64,000 nt of DNA, taken from positions 17,985,383 to 18,049,382 of the forward strand of contig NC_092808.1 of NCBI RefSeq assembly GCF_040954645.1. Reading direction: 5' to 3'. The DNA comes from Diabrotica undecimpunctata (taxonomy: Eukaryota > Arthropoda > Insecta > Coleoptera > Chrysomelidae). Below the pieces are notes generated by a model. That model was not told where the DNA came from. It ran no database searches and was given only the letters and a program-made list of their open reading frames with translations. A program made the translations under genes and the position numbers. This document shows, one piece after another, positions 12,583-22,130 of the stretch (position 1 is the stretch's first letter; each line of letters opens with the position of its first letter).

Positions 12583-14510
12583 TTCATCATCATTCTAGCT
12601 TTACAACTCTGCGGAGGGATTTCTGTGTCCATATTTCTATTGTAAGTTGCTTTAATGCCATTATGGTATCATGGCCACCTTTTTTATATAGTTCAGCTAG
12701 GAGATTATCTATTCCAGGTGATTTGTTTCTGGCTAGTTTTTTAACTTCAAGAAACGTTGGTGGTTCCTCTTCCCTCTCGTCTGCTCCCCTTACCTCATCT
12801 CTTTCGTCTTCCAGGTTTTCTTCTTCTTTCTCCATATTAAGTACCTGGTTAGAGTATTCCACCCATCTATTCAATACATATTTCCTTGTTGTTAATAGGT
12901 CGCCATTCTGACTTCTGCATTATCTTGTGTTGATGTTAACTTTCTTATAGAATGCTCTGAATTCTTTCTCTCTATTAAGGTTTTCTATATATTTAAGTTC
13001 CTTATTTAAGTGCTTTCGTTTTTTTTTTCTTTTGTGTATTTTCTTTTTTTCTTTTCTCTTTGTCTGGTAATTCTCTACAGTTTTTCTTGTTTGTCGGGTA
13101 AGCATTTTTCTGTAGGCTTAATTTGTTTCTTTTGTTGCATTCTTGCATTCATCGCAAACCAATGATTTTTATGGGCACAAATTTCTGTTCCTATTTCATC
13201 TTTCGCTGCTTCTTCAATGTCTTCCTTTATTCTGGTCCAGTAGGAGTCTATATCTGTCTGACCTTTTTCATTTACATTTTGATTCCTTAGCCTGTTGGTG
13301 ATGTTTTCTGAGTACCGTTCTGCAATTGTCACATCTCTCAGCTTTTGCACATCCATTTTTTTCTATCCATTTTATTTTCTTTGATGTTTGAAATTCTAGC
13401 CCCCAATGTTGAAATCCCTGGGCAATGATCTGAGTCTAAGTTTGCGCCTCTATAACTTCTGCAATTTATTAGGTCTGTTCCATGCCTTGAATCTATTAAA
13501 ATGTGATCAATCTTACTCGTTGTTCTTTCATCAGGAGAGGTCAAGGTTACCTTGTGTATGTTCTTGTGTTTAAAATAGGTGCTAGCGACTGTCATATTTA
13601 GTGCTGCTGCTAAGTTTATCAGTCGTAATCCATTATCGCTACTGATGTTGTGTAGACTTGCTTTCCTAGTGTGGACATGAAAACTCGCTCTCGTCCTATT
13701 CTTGCATTCATGTCACCTAATACAATTTTAATGTCATTTCTGGGATATCTCCTGTAGGCTTGCTCTAGGTCTTCGAAGAACTGTTCTTTTATTTACTTTG
13801 GTTTGTCATCAGTTGGGGCATGTGCATTGATCAAACTGTAATTAAAGAATTTTCCTTTTCAGCGGAAATAAAGTAAATTCGTTTACCAAATTCCCATCAA
13901 TAAACATGAGCACGTGTTGATATTCACCGTCTCATTCGTCAAGAGGCCATTAAATATAATTTATTACCTTAAGCCAGACAGATTCTCATGTTACAGATCC
14001 AAACTTTCCAGCATTTTAAATTCAAATTGTATTGTGTTGATATTTAAGTTAATACATTGTGTTATATTTATGTTATAGTTATTGTTAAGTTATTTACTGG
14101 TCGTGTTATTTTTTAGAGTTTAGTTTAATTGTGATATAATGATTAAATTTCAAGAAAACAGTTTCAAAAGTAAATATTTTAAAAAATCATATGATACACA
14201 TCAGTACGACCTTGTTTGGCTTTCACGTGCTTCTATTGACAATTGGGAATTTGTAAAATGAATACGGTTTAGCACATTCTTTGACTGTAGGCTTTAAAGT
14301 AAATAATAAGGCCTTTTGTTCTTTGGTTTACAATAAATCCATCTATGTGTTAACTTTCATTGCAGCTATAATATATGGAATGGGTTCTCTTCTCAAGAAT
14401 GCCAGTTTCCGTCCACCGAATCTCCTGCAGTGCTAACATATCTACTTTGTACGTATTCAATTGTCTAGTAAATATGTGAGTGCTCCAGTTTGGTACAGGG
14501 TTCGGGTATT
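12583..14510 (-). mobile_element. RTE-like LINE with endonuclease but no RT body; split by a MITE
   Basis: The 5' part is the apurinic-type endonuclease: VDMLALQEIRWTETGI at about 14460-14400, then, beyond the MITE at 13877-14263, INAHAPTDDKPK, VLGDMNARIGRERVF near 13700, and SKIDHILIDSR with LDSDHCPG near 13450. A linker rich in Lys and Arg follows, then ARNKSPGIDNLLAELYKKGG at about 12720, where RT should begin. Only about 100 bp later the sequence jumps to the LINE 3' end (CGCAGAGTTGTAAAGC plus ATG repeats, 12587-12610), which is shared with the copy at 17309. The whole RT catalytic region is therefore missing. The frames are also broken by several shifts. Confidence 0.78.
13877..14263. 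mobile_element. MITE copy 1, 387 bp, TIRs starting ATTCGTTTACCAAATTCCC
   Basis: Terminal inverted repeats: ATTCGTTTACCAAATTCCC at 13877 against GGGAATTTGTAAAATGAAT ending at 14263, extending inward through a shared GCACGTG block. The interior has no ORF. A second copy at 59370-59766 matches over most of its length, including the interior (CGTCAAGAGGC, TTACAGATCCAAACTT), which fixes both ends. It sits inside the endonuclease of a LINE whose two halves read on either side. The family is non-autonomous; superfamily not identified, TSD unclear. Confidence 0.85.
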
Positions 14511-14980
14511 CCATGTTCCTAATCTCAACTCCATTTTTTTGAGAGTCTTCGTCGTGAGTTCCGTCTAACTAATCGTGTTTCTTGGTTTCTTTTGGTGAAT
14601 GTTTAAATATTAATGTAAAGCACTCTTCCGGGAGCTCTCTGGTTTCATATATAGTGTTTAAGAAACATATTAACTTCGTTACTGATTCATTACTCAGGTG
14701 CTGGAAATTTTCAATTGTGATTCAATCTTAAATTACATTTTGTATCTTTTGCAGATTAACAAACTTGCGATGTTAATATGACGAACGCTTTAGTCATATT
14801 TACTTTAAGGTATGTTGTTAGTATGCCACCTTTAAAGCAATTTGCAAGATATATTTTCCTAATCTCTTTTTGTTCTCCTGGATTGATTTATATTTCTTTG
14901 TTTTCATTTTCAGATTTTTTATTCTAACATAATCTTGTGGCTATCAGGTTTCTATATGCTAGACAATTCGAGATTCTGTT
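14511..14980. other. No gene recognised
   Basis: AT-rich sequence upstream of the LINE 5' end; no motif seen. Confidence 0.3.
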
Positions 14981-15036
14981 CATCATCATTTTGGCTTCAC
15001 AACCATTCGTGGCTCCTAGGTTCCTCAAGAACTTTT
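14981..15036 (-). mobile_element. Very short LINE 3' tip (about 55 bp)
   Basis: On the minus strand it reads GTTCTTGAGGAACCTAGGAG, then GTTGTGAAGCCAAAATGATG. This is the same 3' terminus as the copies at 12583 and 17309, with a two- to three-unit ATG tail. It lies at the edge of the gypsy RNase H remnant, so it is probably an extreme 5' truncation inserted into that element. Confidence 0.6.
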
Positions 15037-15039
15037 TAT

Positions 15040-15494
15040 TTTTGATTTTACTTGTATGGTTTGTATTAAATATGAATGAAAGTGATTTTTGATCTGTGAT
15101 TAGCTTGAATTCCTATCAGATAATATTTCCATTTTCTTTTAATTCTTCAACATAAGCATATGCTTCTTTTTCAATTGCAGAATGTTTTCGTTTAGAATTT
15201 GTGAGGGTACATGAGAAAACAGCAATGGGCCTTCCAGATTGACTCAGCGTGGCAGCAATAGCAAATTCAGATGCATATGTTTCAAAAATGAGAATTTCTT
15301 TTTCATCAATTGTCCATAGAAGTGCATTAGCTATATCAGTTCTCAACTCCTCAAAAGCAAATACTAAGTCTGGACCTAATAGAAATTGCTGGCAATCTAT
15401 TAGACCTCTTATTTTTGCTGAATGAAAAGTTATTAACCCATTTTGAGTAATGTGAAAACATTCCAAGTGCCCTCTGAAGACTTTTAGAATTATT
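15040..15494 (-). pseudogene. Gypsy RT connection and RNase H remnant
   Basis: The open frame at 15116-15466 contains GPDLVFAFEELRTDI, then ILIFETYASEFAIAATLSQ, where family members have the DAS box, then SRPIAVFSCTL-like and HSAIEKEAYA, the standard RT-RNase H stretch of gypsy polyproteins. In the adjacent frame just upstream, SLQRALGMFSHYSKWVNNFS is the RT connection. The D of the DAS box reads E-T-Y here, so a catalytic residue is probably lost. To the left, LITDQKSLSFIFNT continues the domain in another frame. Confidence 0.85.
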
Positions 15495-16591
15495 CTCTAT
15501 TCTATTTCTAATTAGCCTTCTTCGGTTCATCTTTGGACATAGGCCTCCCCAATCCTTTTCCATTCTTCTCTGTCTGTCGCTACAGTCATCCATCTAGACC
15601 CTACGTGCTTCTTGATATCATCTGCCCATCTCATTTGGAGCCTTCCTTTGCTTCGTTTATAGTCCCATGGTCTCCAACTTATAAGAATTTTGTTCCATCG
15701 GTCTTCTTTTTGTCTTATATTGTGTCCGGCAAATCTCCATTTCAATTTTGCATCTTCTTGTCTAACATCCCTCACTTTTTGTTTTCTCTCTTATCCACTC
15801 GTTTCTCTTTTCATCCATTAGTCTTATGTGTAACATTTGTCTTTCCATTGCTCTTTGGGTTTTTATGATTTTGTCCATGTTTGCTGCTGTAAATGTCCAC
15901 GTATGGGAACCATAAGTGAGAACAGGGAGTACGCATGGATTGTATACTTTGGTCTGAAGATGCTGCGGATATCTTTTGTTTTTAAGAATGTAGTTTAGTT
16001 TGCCAAATGCCGCCCATGCCAGTCTAACTCGTCTTTTTATCACTGCTGTTTGATTTTCTTTGTTAAGTTTTATAGTTTGACCCAGATATATTATAATCCT
16101 GAACTTGTTCTATTTCATCTTGTCCGATCCTCATTGTGATGTCTTCATCTGTATTTGTTATGATTTTGGTCTTGCTGTAATTCATATTAAGGCCTATCTT
16201 TCCAGCTTCTACGTCCAGTTCGTTCATCAATTTCAGATAATTCTTCTTTTTTATCGGTTATCAATGCGATGTCATCAGCGTATCTTAGATGGTTCAAGCG
16301 TTGTCCACAAATTTTTATACTTTTTTCTTCCCAATCTTATCTTTTAAAAATATCTTCCAGAGCCTGATTGAAAAGTTTCGGTGATATTGTGTCACCCTGT
16401 CTCACGCCTCTATTTATTTGTATCGATTTTGTTCCCTCATATACTTTAATTATTGTTTTGGCTTCCTTACATATATTGGCTATTAGTTCCGTATATCTGT
16501 TGTCAATTCTGCTGTTAATCAAAGAACTTTTCACTGTCCAATGTTCGACACTGTCGAAAGCCTTTTCGAAATCTATGAATGCTATATATTC
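15495..16591 (-). mobile_element. RTE-like LINE nested in the gypsy element; 8-bp TSD
   Basis: A 1097-bp insertion between two copies of GAATTATT (15487-15494 and 16592-16599). The gypsy RT frame stops at the right copy (LLNLPVLNN) and resumes at the left copy (NNSKSLQRAL). The LINE reads on the minus strand from FIDFEKAFDSVEHW (5' truncated) through VRQGDTISPKLFNQ and LRYADDIALIT, with YADD near 16280, to a C-terminus with RFAGHNIRQKEDRWN and RWADDIKKHV at 15775-15527. Several frame breaks make it inactive. Confidence 0.88.
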
Positions 16592-16599
16592 GAATTATT

Positions 16600-17290
16600 A
16601 AGAACTGGTAAATTTAGTAGAGGCTTCAATCTGTCTGAATCAGGTTTCATTGTAGAGTTTTCTACTATATATCCCAAAATATTTATAACTTTTTGATTCT
16701 TTTTGAGACATTTATTTTGATTTAAAGTTAACCCATATTTTTTAACGGCATTTAAAAAATTCTGTAAATTTAAATCATGGCTGTCTTGATCCACACCACC
16801 AACTGTTACGTCATCTAAATAAGCGTAAACACCTTGTAGATTTTCTTTTTTAATGTTAGAATCAATGGCTCAAAAGTTTGTCAGATTCCTGAATTGGTAT
16901 TTGATGATATGCGAATTTTAAATTTTTATTTTTAAAGTTTTATTTCTTGTTTAATAAATTCTTTATCTTCCTGTGCATGTCTGCAAGATTTAGTAGCAAT
17001 AGGGTGGCAATTTTCTGTTAAATTAGCGAACAACGAAGGTGGCTTAACTTTAGCGTACATATCTTAAAAGGTTTTCTTGGTCCTAAAAATTTAACTTCTA
17101 CACTTTCATGTTGTGTCATATTATCTTGACCCAAAATCACATCTGTACAAAAATTGGATAAAACTAAAGCTTTTGTTTGATCATATTTTCTTTATCAATC
17201 TGAATATTTATTAAACAATAGCCTTGAATATTTGTTGAGTATGACATAGATGCCATAGAAACTTTCCCTTGAGTTGAAAAAATTTTATGT
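16600..17290 (-). pseudogene. Gypsy reverse transcriptase remnant with YLDD box
   Basis: At about 16855-16795 the minus strand reads GVYAYLDDVTVGG, the gypsy RT catalytic box, followed by the open frame 16582-16794 with LNAVKKYGLTLNQNKC and NILGYIVENSTMKPD, the diagnostic motif after the palm. Sequence from 17290 to 16860 is stop-rich and only weakly readable (IQIDKENM, ITQHNMKV). Confidence 0.82.
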
Positions 17291-17308
17291 TTATTTTCAA
17301 TAGCGAAT

Positions 17309-17710
17309 CATCATCATCATCATCATTCTGGCTTTACAACTCTGCGTGGGTCCTAGCCTCCTCAAGCATTTCTCTCCAGTCGTCCCTATCCATCGCCTTT
17401 CTCAGCCAAGCCGGTATTCCCATATTTCTCATGTCTTCATCGATGTTCAAGGAACCTTGTTCTGGGTCTTCCTCTTCTTCTTTAACCAATGGGTCTATCA
17501 AGGAGCGTTTTTCTAGCTGGGTCATTTTGTTCCATCCGCATTACATGCCCTATTAACCACAGACGTTCTATCTTAATATGTTTTACGATATCAGGTTCTT
17601 GGTATATTCTATAAAGTTCGAAGTTGTATCGTCTTCTCCACACTCCATTGTCAATTACTAATACATAGATTCGCCTTAATACTTTTCTTTCGAAATAGCG
17701 ATATAGCGAA
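17309..17710 (-). mobile_element. 5'-truncated LINE nested in gypsy; 16-bp TSD
   Basis: A 402-bp insertion bounded by identical ATTTTCAATAGCGAAT at 17293-17308 and 17711-17726. The minus strand reads FERKVLRRIYVLVIDNGVW and LWLIGHVMRMEQND, then decays. It ends with the 3' terminus GCAGAGTTGTAAAGCCAGAA and a tail of ATG repeats (CAT repeats at 17309-17326). Same family as 8340-9990 and 12583-14510. Confidence 0.92.
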
Positions 17711-17726
17711 ATTTTCAATAGCGAAT

Positions 17727-18151
17727 TCATGATCTATATAAGTATCTGAGCTTCCAGTGTATATTAAGGCTTTGACATGAATTTGGTTAACTGTTACTTT
17801 GGTTATACATTTTGAATGCGATTGAGGTGTTTCCATTAAAGAAGCAATTACAATTGTAGAAGCACAAGTTTGAATTTTCTTTGATTGCATGCACGTTTTA
17901 GCCCAACGTCCAATTTTATGACAGTTTTGGCAAGTCTCAGTTCTTCTTGGATGTAAAGATCGAGGATGTCTGGGATGTCCACAAAAATAACAAGTCTGAT
18001 TAAGTTTAGTTTGAACAGGAGCTGAAGCAGTTTGTTCTAAATTTTGATGACTACAAAATGCTATATTGTTTATTGCCGCGTTATACGTATCAGATCGTTT
18101 TTGAGAATCTTCTAAAGATCTAGATTTAAATAATGCGTCATCCAAAGACAA
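17727..18151 (-). pseudogene. Gypsy gag nucleocapsid and aspartic protease remnant
   Basis: Two zinc-knuckle-like motifs are visible: CYFCGHPRHPRSLHP and CQNCHKIGRWAKTC, the second a clean CCHC. They precede a retropepsin site, ALIYTGSSDTYID, in which the catalytic Asp of the D-T/S-G triad reads Tyr, so the protease is dead unless this is a sequencing change. The order NC then PR is as expected for gypsy. The stretch up to about 18260 on the right may be further gag. Confidence 0.82.
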
Positions 18152-18260
18152 ACAACTAAACTAAAGTAATCTTTGACGTATATTAAATTATATGAGACCA
18201 TTAATAAAAAATATCACGAATATAGTCATTTTTATTTCCTTCTAAAAAATCTGCTTTAAA

Positions 18261-19424
18261 ATTACTTATTTTACTTTTTCTTTATATTCACTGTCAAACG
18301 AAAGATGCACGGTCAGAGATTTCCATCCCCTCAAAAAGCTGTTGAGGACTTTCAAAACCATGTTTCTGAAATATAAGATTAACAGTGAAAACAATGTTTC
18401 CAGAATTGGTTTGAACGTATGCAAAAATGTATAGACCTGTTTGAGCGAATATTTTGAAAAGCAAAAAATCATTGCATACAAATCGACAATCTTCTGAACT
18501 GTTCTTAACTTAGGTGACGAATACTTAGTAGTGCAAATGCATGCACTGGTCATGAAAATATGGAATAAAGGGCATGATTATTCCACGCGTCATAATCATC
18601 TTGTCCTTAGTTTACAAAATCTTTACATTATTTCTTAATCCAAGTTAACCTTTGAGTCAAAATATAATCGGGAATTATCAAGCCGATTTTCGGCATGGAA
18701 GGTCGACAATAGATTAACATTACATTAACCTTGCCTATATTAAAATCAATACAAGCCACTTGTATAATATCCTAAACAAGATTAAAATCTGCAGAAGTAT
18801 TAGTAAATGTTCTTTGACTGAATACAATAGGTACAGTTGAACTTTAATCATGAAGAAAATCTAAATAACATTTGGACTTCAGAGCTCCAAAATACTAAAT
18901 CTCTCTCCAGACGCACTGAAAATTCTATTACCGATTTATTCCAACCGGCGCGGCGGAACTCATGGTGCATACGAAGAATACAAACACCTATTCAAGAAGC
19001 CCCCGCAATAGTGATCGTTACTACATCGTCTGTGATAATAGCTTCGGAAGTTTCAGACAAAATCTCAGAAAGAAATAATTCTAGATCGCAGCCAAAAACC
19101 CGGAAACAATGTTTTATTAATGTCGCAAAATATTAGTAAATGCCACATAATCCTTTTTCCAATCATTAGTTATATTTATAGATTAATTTCAGGACATCAA
19201 GTATAAAGGTTGTAAAATTTATAAATAAATTTAAAATAAATTTATTTTGAATTACTATAAAGTCCAAGATTTGTTATTTATTATTTACCAAACCCGATCA
19301 GCAAATAAACCGGTTTGTTTTTGTTAAATTATGTACGTATTTCCGCACCTCCCTCGTAATATTATAGAGCTTGGGAGGTCGGTGGCAGTGAAATTGTATA
19401 CATTCGTGTGTTATTCTCCTCCAG
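18261..19424. other. Possible gag remnant, then unassigned sequence before the first exon
   Basis: A minus-strand frame at 18266-18553 could be decayed gag by position but shows no motif. 18837-19136 is open on the plus strand, hydrophilic and without recognisable domains. A pyrimidine tract and CAG end the stretch at 19424. Confidence 0.3.
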
Positions 19425-19600
19425 AGCCGCGGTGCGGTCCTATGACGGGGGCGGGGGGCGAGCCGCTGCCGATGCAGTCGACGATCTCTCCTGCAATGAC
19501 GGAGTCCGACCTGCCTCAGCCTCTGGTGGTAAGGAGCCCTTCGGTATCCCTGATGAAGTGGCCCAGTCAATCGCCGACGAAAACAACACCCACGCGACAG
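19425..19600 (+). CDS. Host gene, first exon seen (unknown protein)
   Basis: A GC-rich island in AT-rich surroundings. It ends in the strong donor CAG|GTGAGT at 19600/19601 and follows an acceptor-like tract (TTATTCTCCTCCAG) ending at 19424. Read so that the final CAG is a whole codon, it gives a Pro/Ser/Thr-rich stretch ending SPTKTTPTRQ, which continues in phase 0 into the exon at 26363. The exon may instead be the first one, starting at an ATG within it or at 19331, because that frame is open further upstream. Another frame of this exon also looks protein-like (FGIPDEVAQSIADE) but meets a stop after about 20 codons in the next exon, so I prefer the frame given. Confidence 0.65.
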
Positions 19601-20499
19601 GTGAGTCAAGATTTTTAATTAGATTTAAAAATTAATTTAGTATAGATATAGAGCATGAGTTTTTATATTGAAGTAACCTCTATATAGAAGGTTTATGCAA
19701 ATATATATTTTCATATTCAGCTTTTACTGAGGTAATACAATATACGTAGTATTCAATGATTTTCTTGCTCATCATTTGTTGGATCCATGTGATATAAATT
19801 ACTGTATCTACAACTTTTTAAGCTTTTGATGATAGTAAGTTTGGGTTCAAGTACCACTCATACCAATCTATTGCTAACCATTCCTTTTATATGGTCATCA
19901 ATGTCTTCTCCTTCTTTGACGTATATTTCCCTATATTTGCAATTCCTTTGTTAATTTCTTTATCCCTAACTCTCAAGGCCCTTATATCAAATGTCTTATT
20001 CGTAGATCTTGATATGATTTTGGTTCTGCTTCTTTTCTGGTCCGGTTTCTATATCAAACACAAGTCTAGACTTTCAGATATCATTTTTCAGCTTCTATTT
20101 ATGGCCATTTTACAAACCAAATCCTCCGGTTAACTCTTTCCTCTTACTATATTTAGAATATGGCACCTGTCTAATCCGAATTGCATACTATTATCATTCT
20201 AGAGGGTTCCTACAATTTTTATCTGACATAAGTGGTTTCGGGTGGTAGCCATTAATTTAAAATCATTTACAACATATTATTAAGCTTCGTAACTACAGTA
20301 TTATAATTGTTGATGATCAGTAGCTGAAGTATAGCGTTCATCGCTATAATAGACAGAATCACAGTGGAATCAATGAGTTGCCTTGAAAAAGGCCCCGATT
20401 GATTTGAATTTCTCACCTATATCCATAGATACCGATAACCATTAGTCTACGTAATCTATAGATATAGCGTAATATTGTTCTTTCTTCTATTGTTTCTTT
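19601..20499. other. Intron 1, left part; no element recognised
   Basis: AT-rich intronic sequence. Open stretches such as 19891-20133 are hydrophobic, without family signature. Confidence 0.35.
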
Positions 20500-20900
20500 C
20501 TTATTCTTCTTCTTCTTCGCGTGCCATATCAGAATTATCCGACGTTGGCGATCACCATTGCGAAGGCTTCTCGATCTTTTGCAATTTGGAATAATTGTCC
20601 TGCATTTTTTATCTGTGTCCATTCACGAATGTTTTTCAACCAAGAAACTTGTTTTCTTCCTACACCTCTACGGCCCTCTATTTTACCTTTAAGGATCAAT
20701 TGTAATATTTTATATCGACAGATAAGACATTTTTCGATGTTTAACGGTCTTTAGCAGTTCTCTATCTTTGTTGACGCTCCTTAGTACTTCTTCATTAGTT
20801 TTTCTTGCTGTCCAAGGTATCTTCAGCATTCGTCTATGAACCCACATTTCCAATGCTTCAATTTTGTTCATGTTCTTCTTTCTTATTATCCAAATTTAAG
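20500..20900 (-). pseudogene. LINE C-terminal remnant
   Basis: Minus-strand reading in one main frame with breaks: NKIEALEMWVHRRMLKIPW, ARKTNEEVLRSVNKDRELL, then KIEGRRGVGRKQVSWLKNIR and a tail ending in AAG repeats (CTT repeats at 20506-20518 on the plus strand). This is the 3' end of the same LINE type as 1408-2545. Confidence 0.78.
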
Positions 20901-21235
20901 CCAGATGGCTCTATTTCCTTTTAAAGTGAACAATACACTATTTCAAGCTACCTACGGTAACAAAAGAGGAAGCTCTAAGGGACTTTTTTGTGTTAACGAG
21001 CCATTTGGCTTAAGTTTGTCCAAACCCCGAAAAATATCCATTTACTTAGGTATAAATTTCTTTTTCCATTTCTACAGACCTTGTTTTGGTCTACTTACTG
21101 TGTTATGACTATTGTATGCATGCATGCGATACCATATATTTGGACTAGTTTATTTGTTCAATGCTTTTGCCATCAGTGAGAATCTTACATTATTCTGCTG
21201 GATTTACCTATCAATATGATCATGCTGTGCTACAC
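20901..21235. other. Unassigned intronic sequence
   Basis: A plus-strand open stretch at 20836-21108 shows no recognisable motif. Confidence 0.3.
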
Positions 21236-21440
21236 TTTGGTATATTCTTCTGAGCGTGCCATGTTCCTAGCGAACGTCGGCGACTGCCATGCTTACAATA
21301 TTTTTATATTGACCTTGGTCTTACGTCCTTGGTCCTTAGTCCTTGGAGATACGTGTAGCAATTGGTCTGCTGTTAAACCTGTCCACTTTTGCAAATTATT
21401 CAACCAGGATAGTTTCTTCCGCCCTAGCCATTGCTTTTCT
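21236..21440 (-). pseudogene. LINE 3' tip remnant
   Basis: Minus strand reads GRKKLSWLNNLQKWTGLTAD followed by a decayed end with AWQSPTFARNMA. It parallels the GRKQVSWLKNIREW part of the copy at 20500-20900, so it is a second 5'-truncated copy of that family. Confidence 0.7.
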
Positions 21441-21672
21441 TAATTACCGTTAATAATTAGCCAAAGAATCAGCTTCATATTCTGGTATAAATAACTGTTA
21501 CACAGTTTGCTAAAATATCACAGTCTGTCTAAATAACACAGTTTGCTGCCGGACATTTTTTTACTGTTTCTAGGTAATTTGGGTCTGCTGAACCCAAAAG
21601 TGCCACCAGATTTTTCTGGTTTTCAGAAAATACGACAACAGATCACATTTCTAACATATAGGGTAATTTAAT

Positions 21673-21681
21673 GCAGCACTA

Positions 21682-21762
<81 letters not shown>

Positions 21763-21770
21763 AGTGCTGC
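21673..21770. repeat. (AT)n microsatellite bracketed by a perfect 10-bp inverted repeat
   Basis: GCAGCACTAC at 21673-21682, about 75 bp of TA dinucleotides, then GTAGTGCTGC at 21761-21770. The flanks are exact reverse complements, so the whole can fold as one hairpin or extrude as a cruciform. Confidence 0.95.
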
Positions 21771-21899
21771 TACCCATCAAATAAACAAAACAATAATAAA
21801 AAGTAAGATATTTATTGTACAACAATATACTTACAAAAATCATCACACATATCTGCCAAAAAACTTAACGTTTCATCTAACCTAACCGGCATCGCAGCA

Positions 21900-22130
21900 C
21901 AAATCTGTTATTCGGCGTCACCTAAAAACTTCCTTTTATAGGATTTTCTTGCAAAGGCTCTAAAAAGACGATCCCTTTTTCCTTTGAAGACTCCAGCAGT
22001 AATCCGCCATCATGTGAGTGTCCTATCTCCCCTGATACCTGTCTTCCATCGTTTTGATATCTTGGTGGAAGCGTTCCCCTTGGTTGTAATTGTAAATTTG
22101 AAGTTTCATTTTAAACGGAGCTCGGTAAGT
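21900..22130 (-). pseudogene. Remnant of a repetitive ORF of unknown function
   Basis: Minus strand reads MKLQIYNYNQGERFHQDIKT, then MEDRYQGR, a stop, and DTHMMADYCWSLQRK. I recognise the pattern GERFHQDI...RYQG...MMADYCW as recurring in many-copy insect hypothetical proteins that look TE-associated, but I cannot name the element. Broken by stops. Confidence 0.5.

Larger units (their letters stand above)
15037..18260 (-). mobile_element. Decayed Ty3/gypsy LTR retrotransposon, gag-NC, protease, RT, RNase H, with two nested LINEs
   Basis: Domains run in gypsy order on the minus strand: nucleocapsid zinc knuckles and protease (18151-17727), RT with YLDD (about 16850-16600), RT connection (15494-15467) and RNase H (about 15466-15040). 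No LTRs, integrase or envelope were seen, so it is partial. Two LINE copies interrupt it at 15495-16591 and 17309-17710, each flanked by an exact duplication of gypsy sequence. Many stops, so the element is inactive. The order of domains (RT before any integrase) excludes Ty1/copia. Confidence 0.85.

Noticed and set aside
18837..19136. 99-codon plus-strand frame before the first exon
   Set aside because: No motif; joining it to the exon at 19425 lacks a convincing donor.
19408..19635. Alternative frame of the first host exon (FGIPDEVAQSIADE)
   Set aside because: Looks protein-like, but joined to the exon at 26363 it meets a stop after about 20 codons; the phase-0 frame continues through five junctions.
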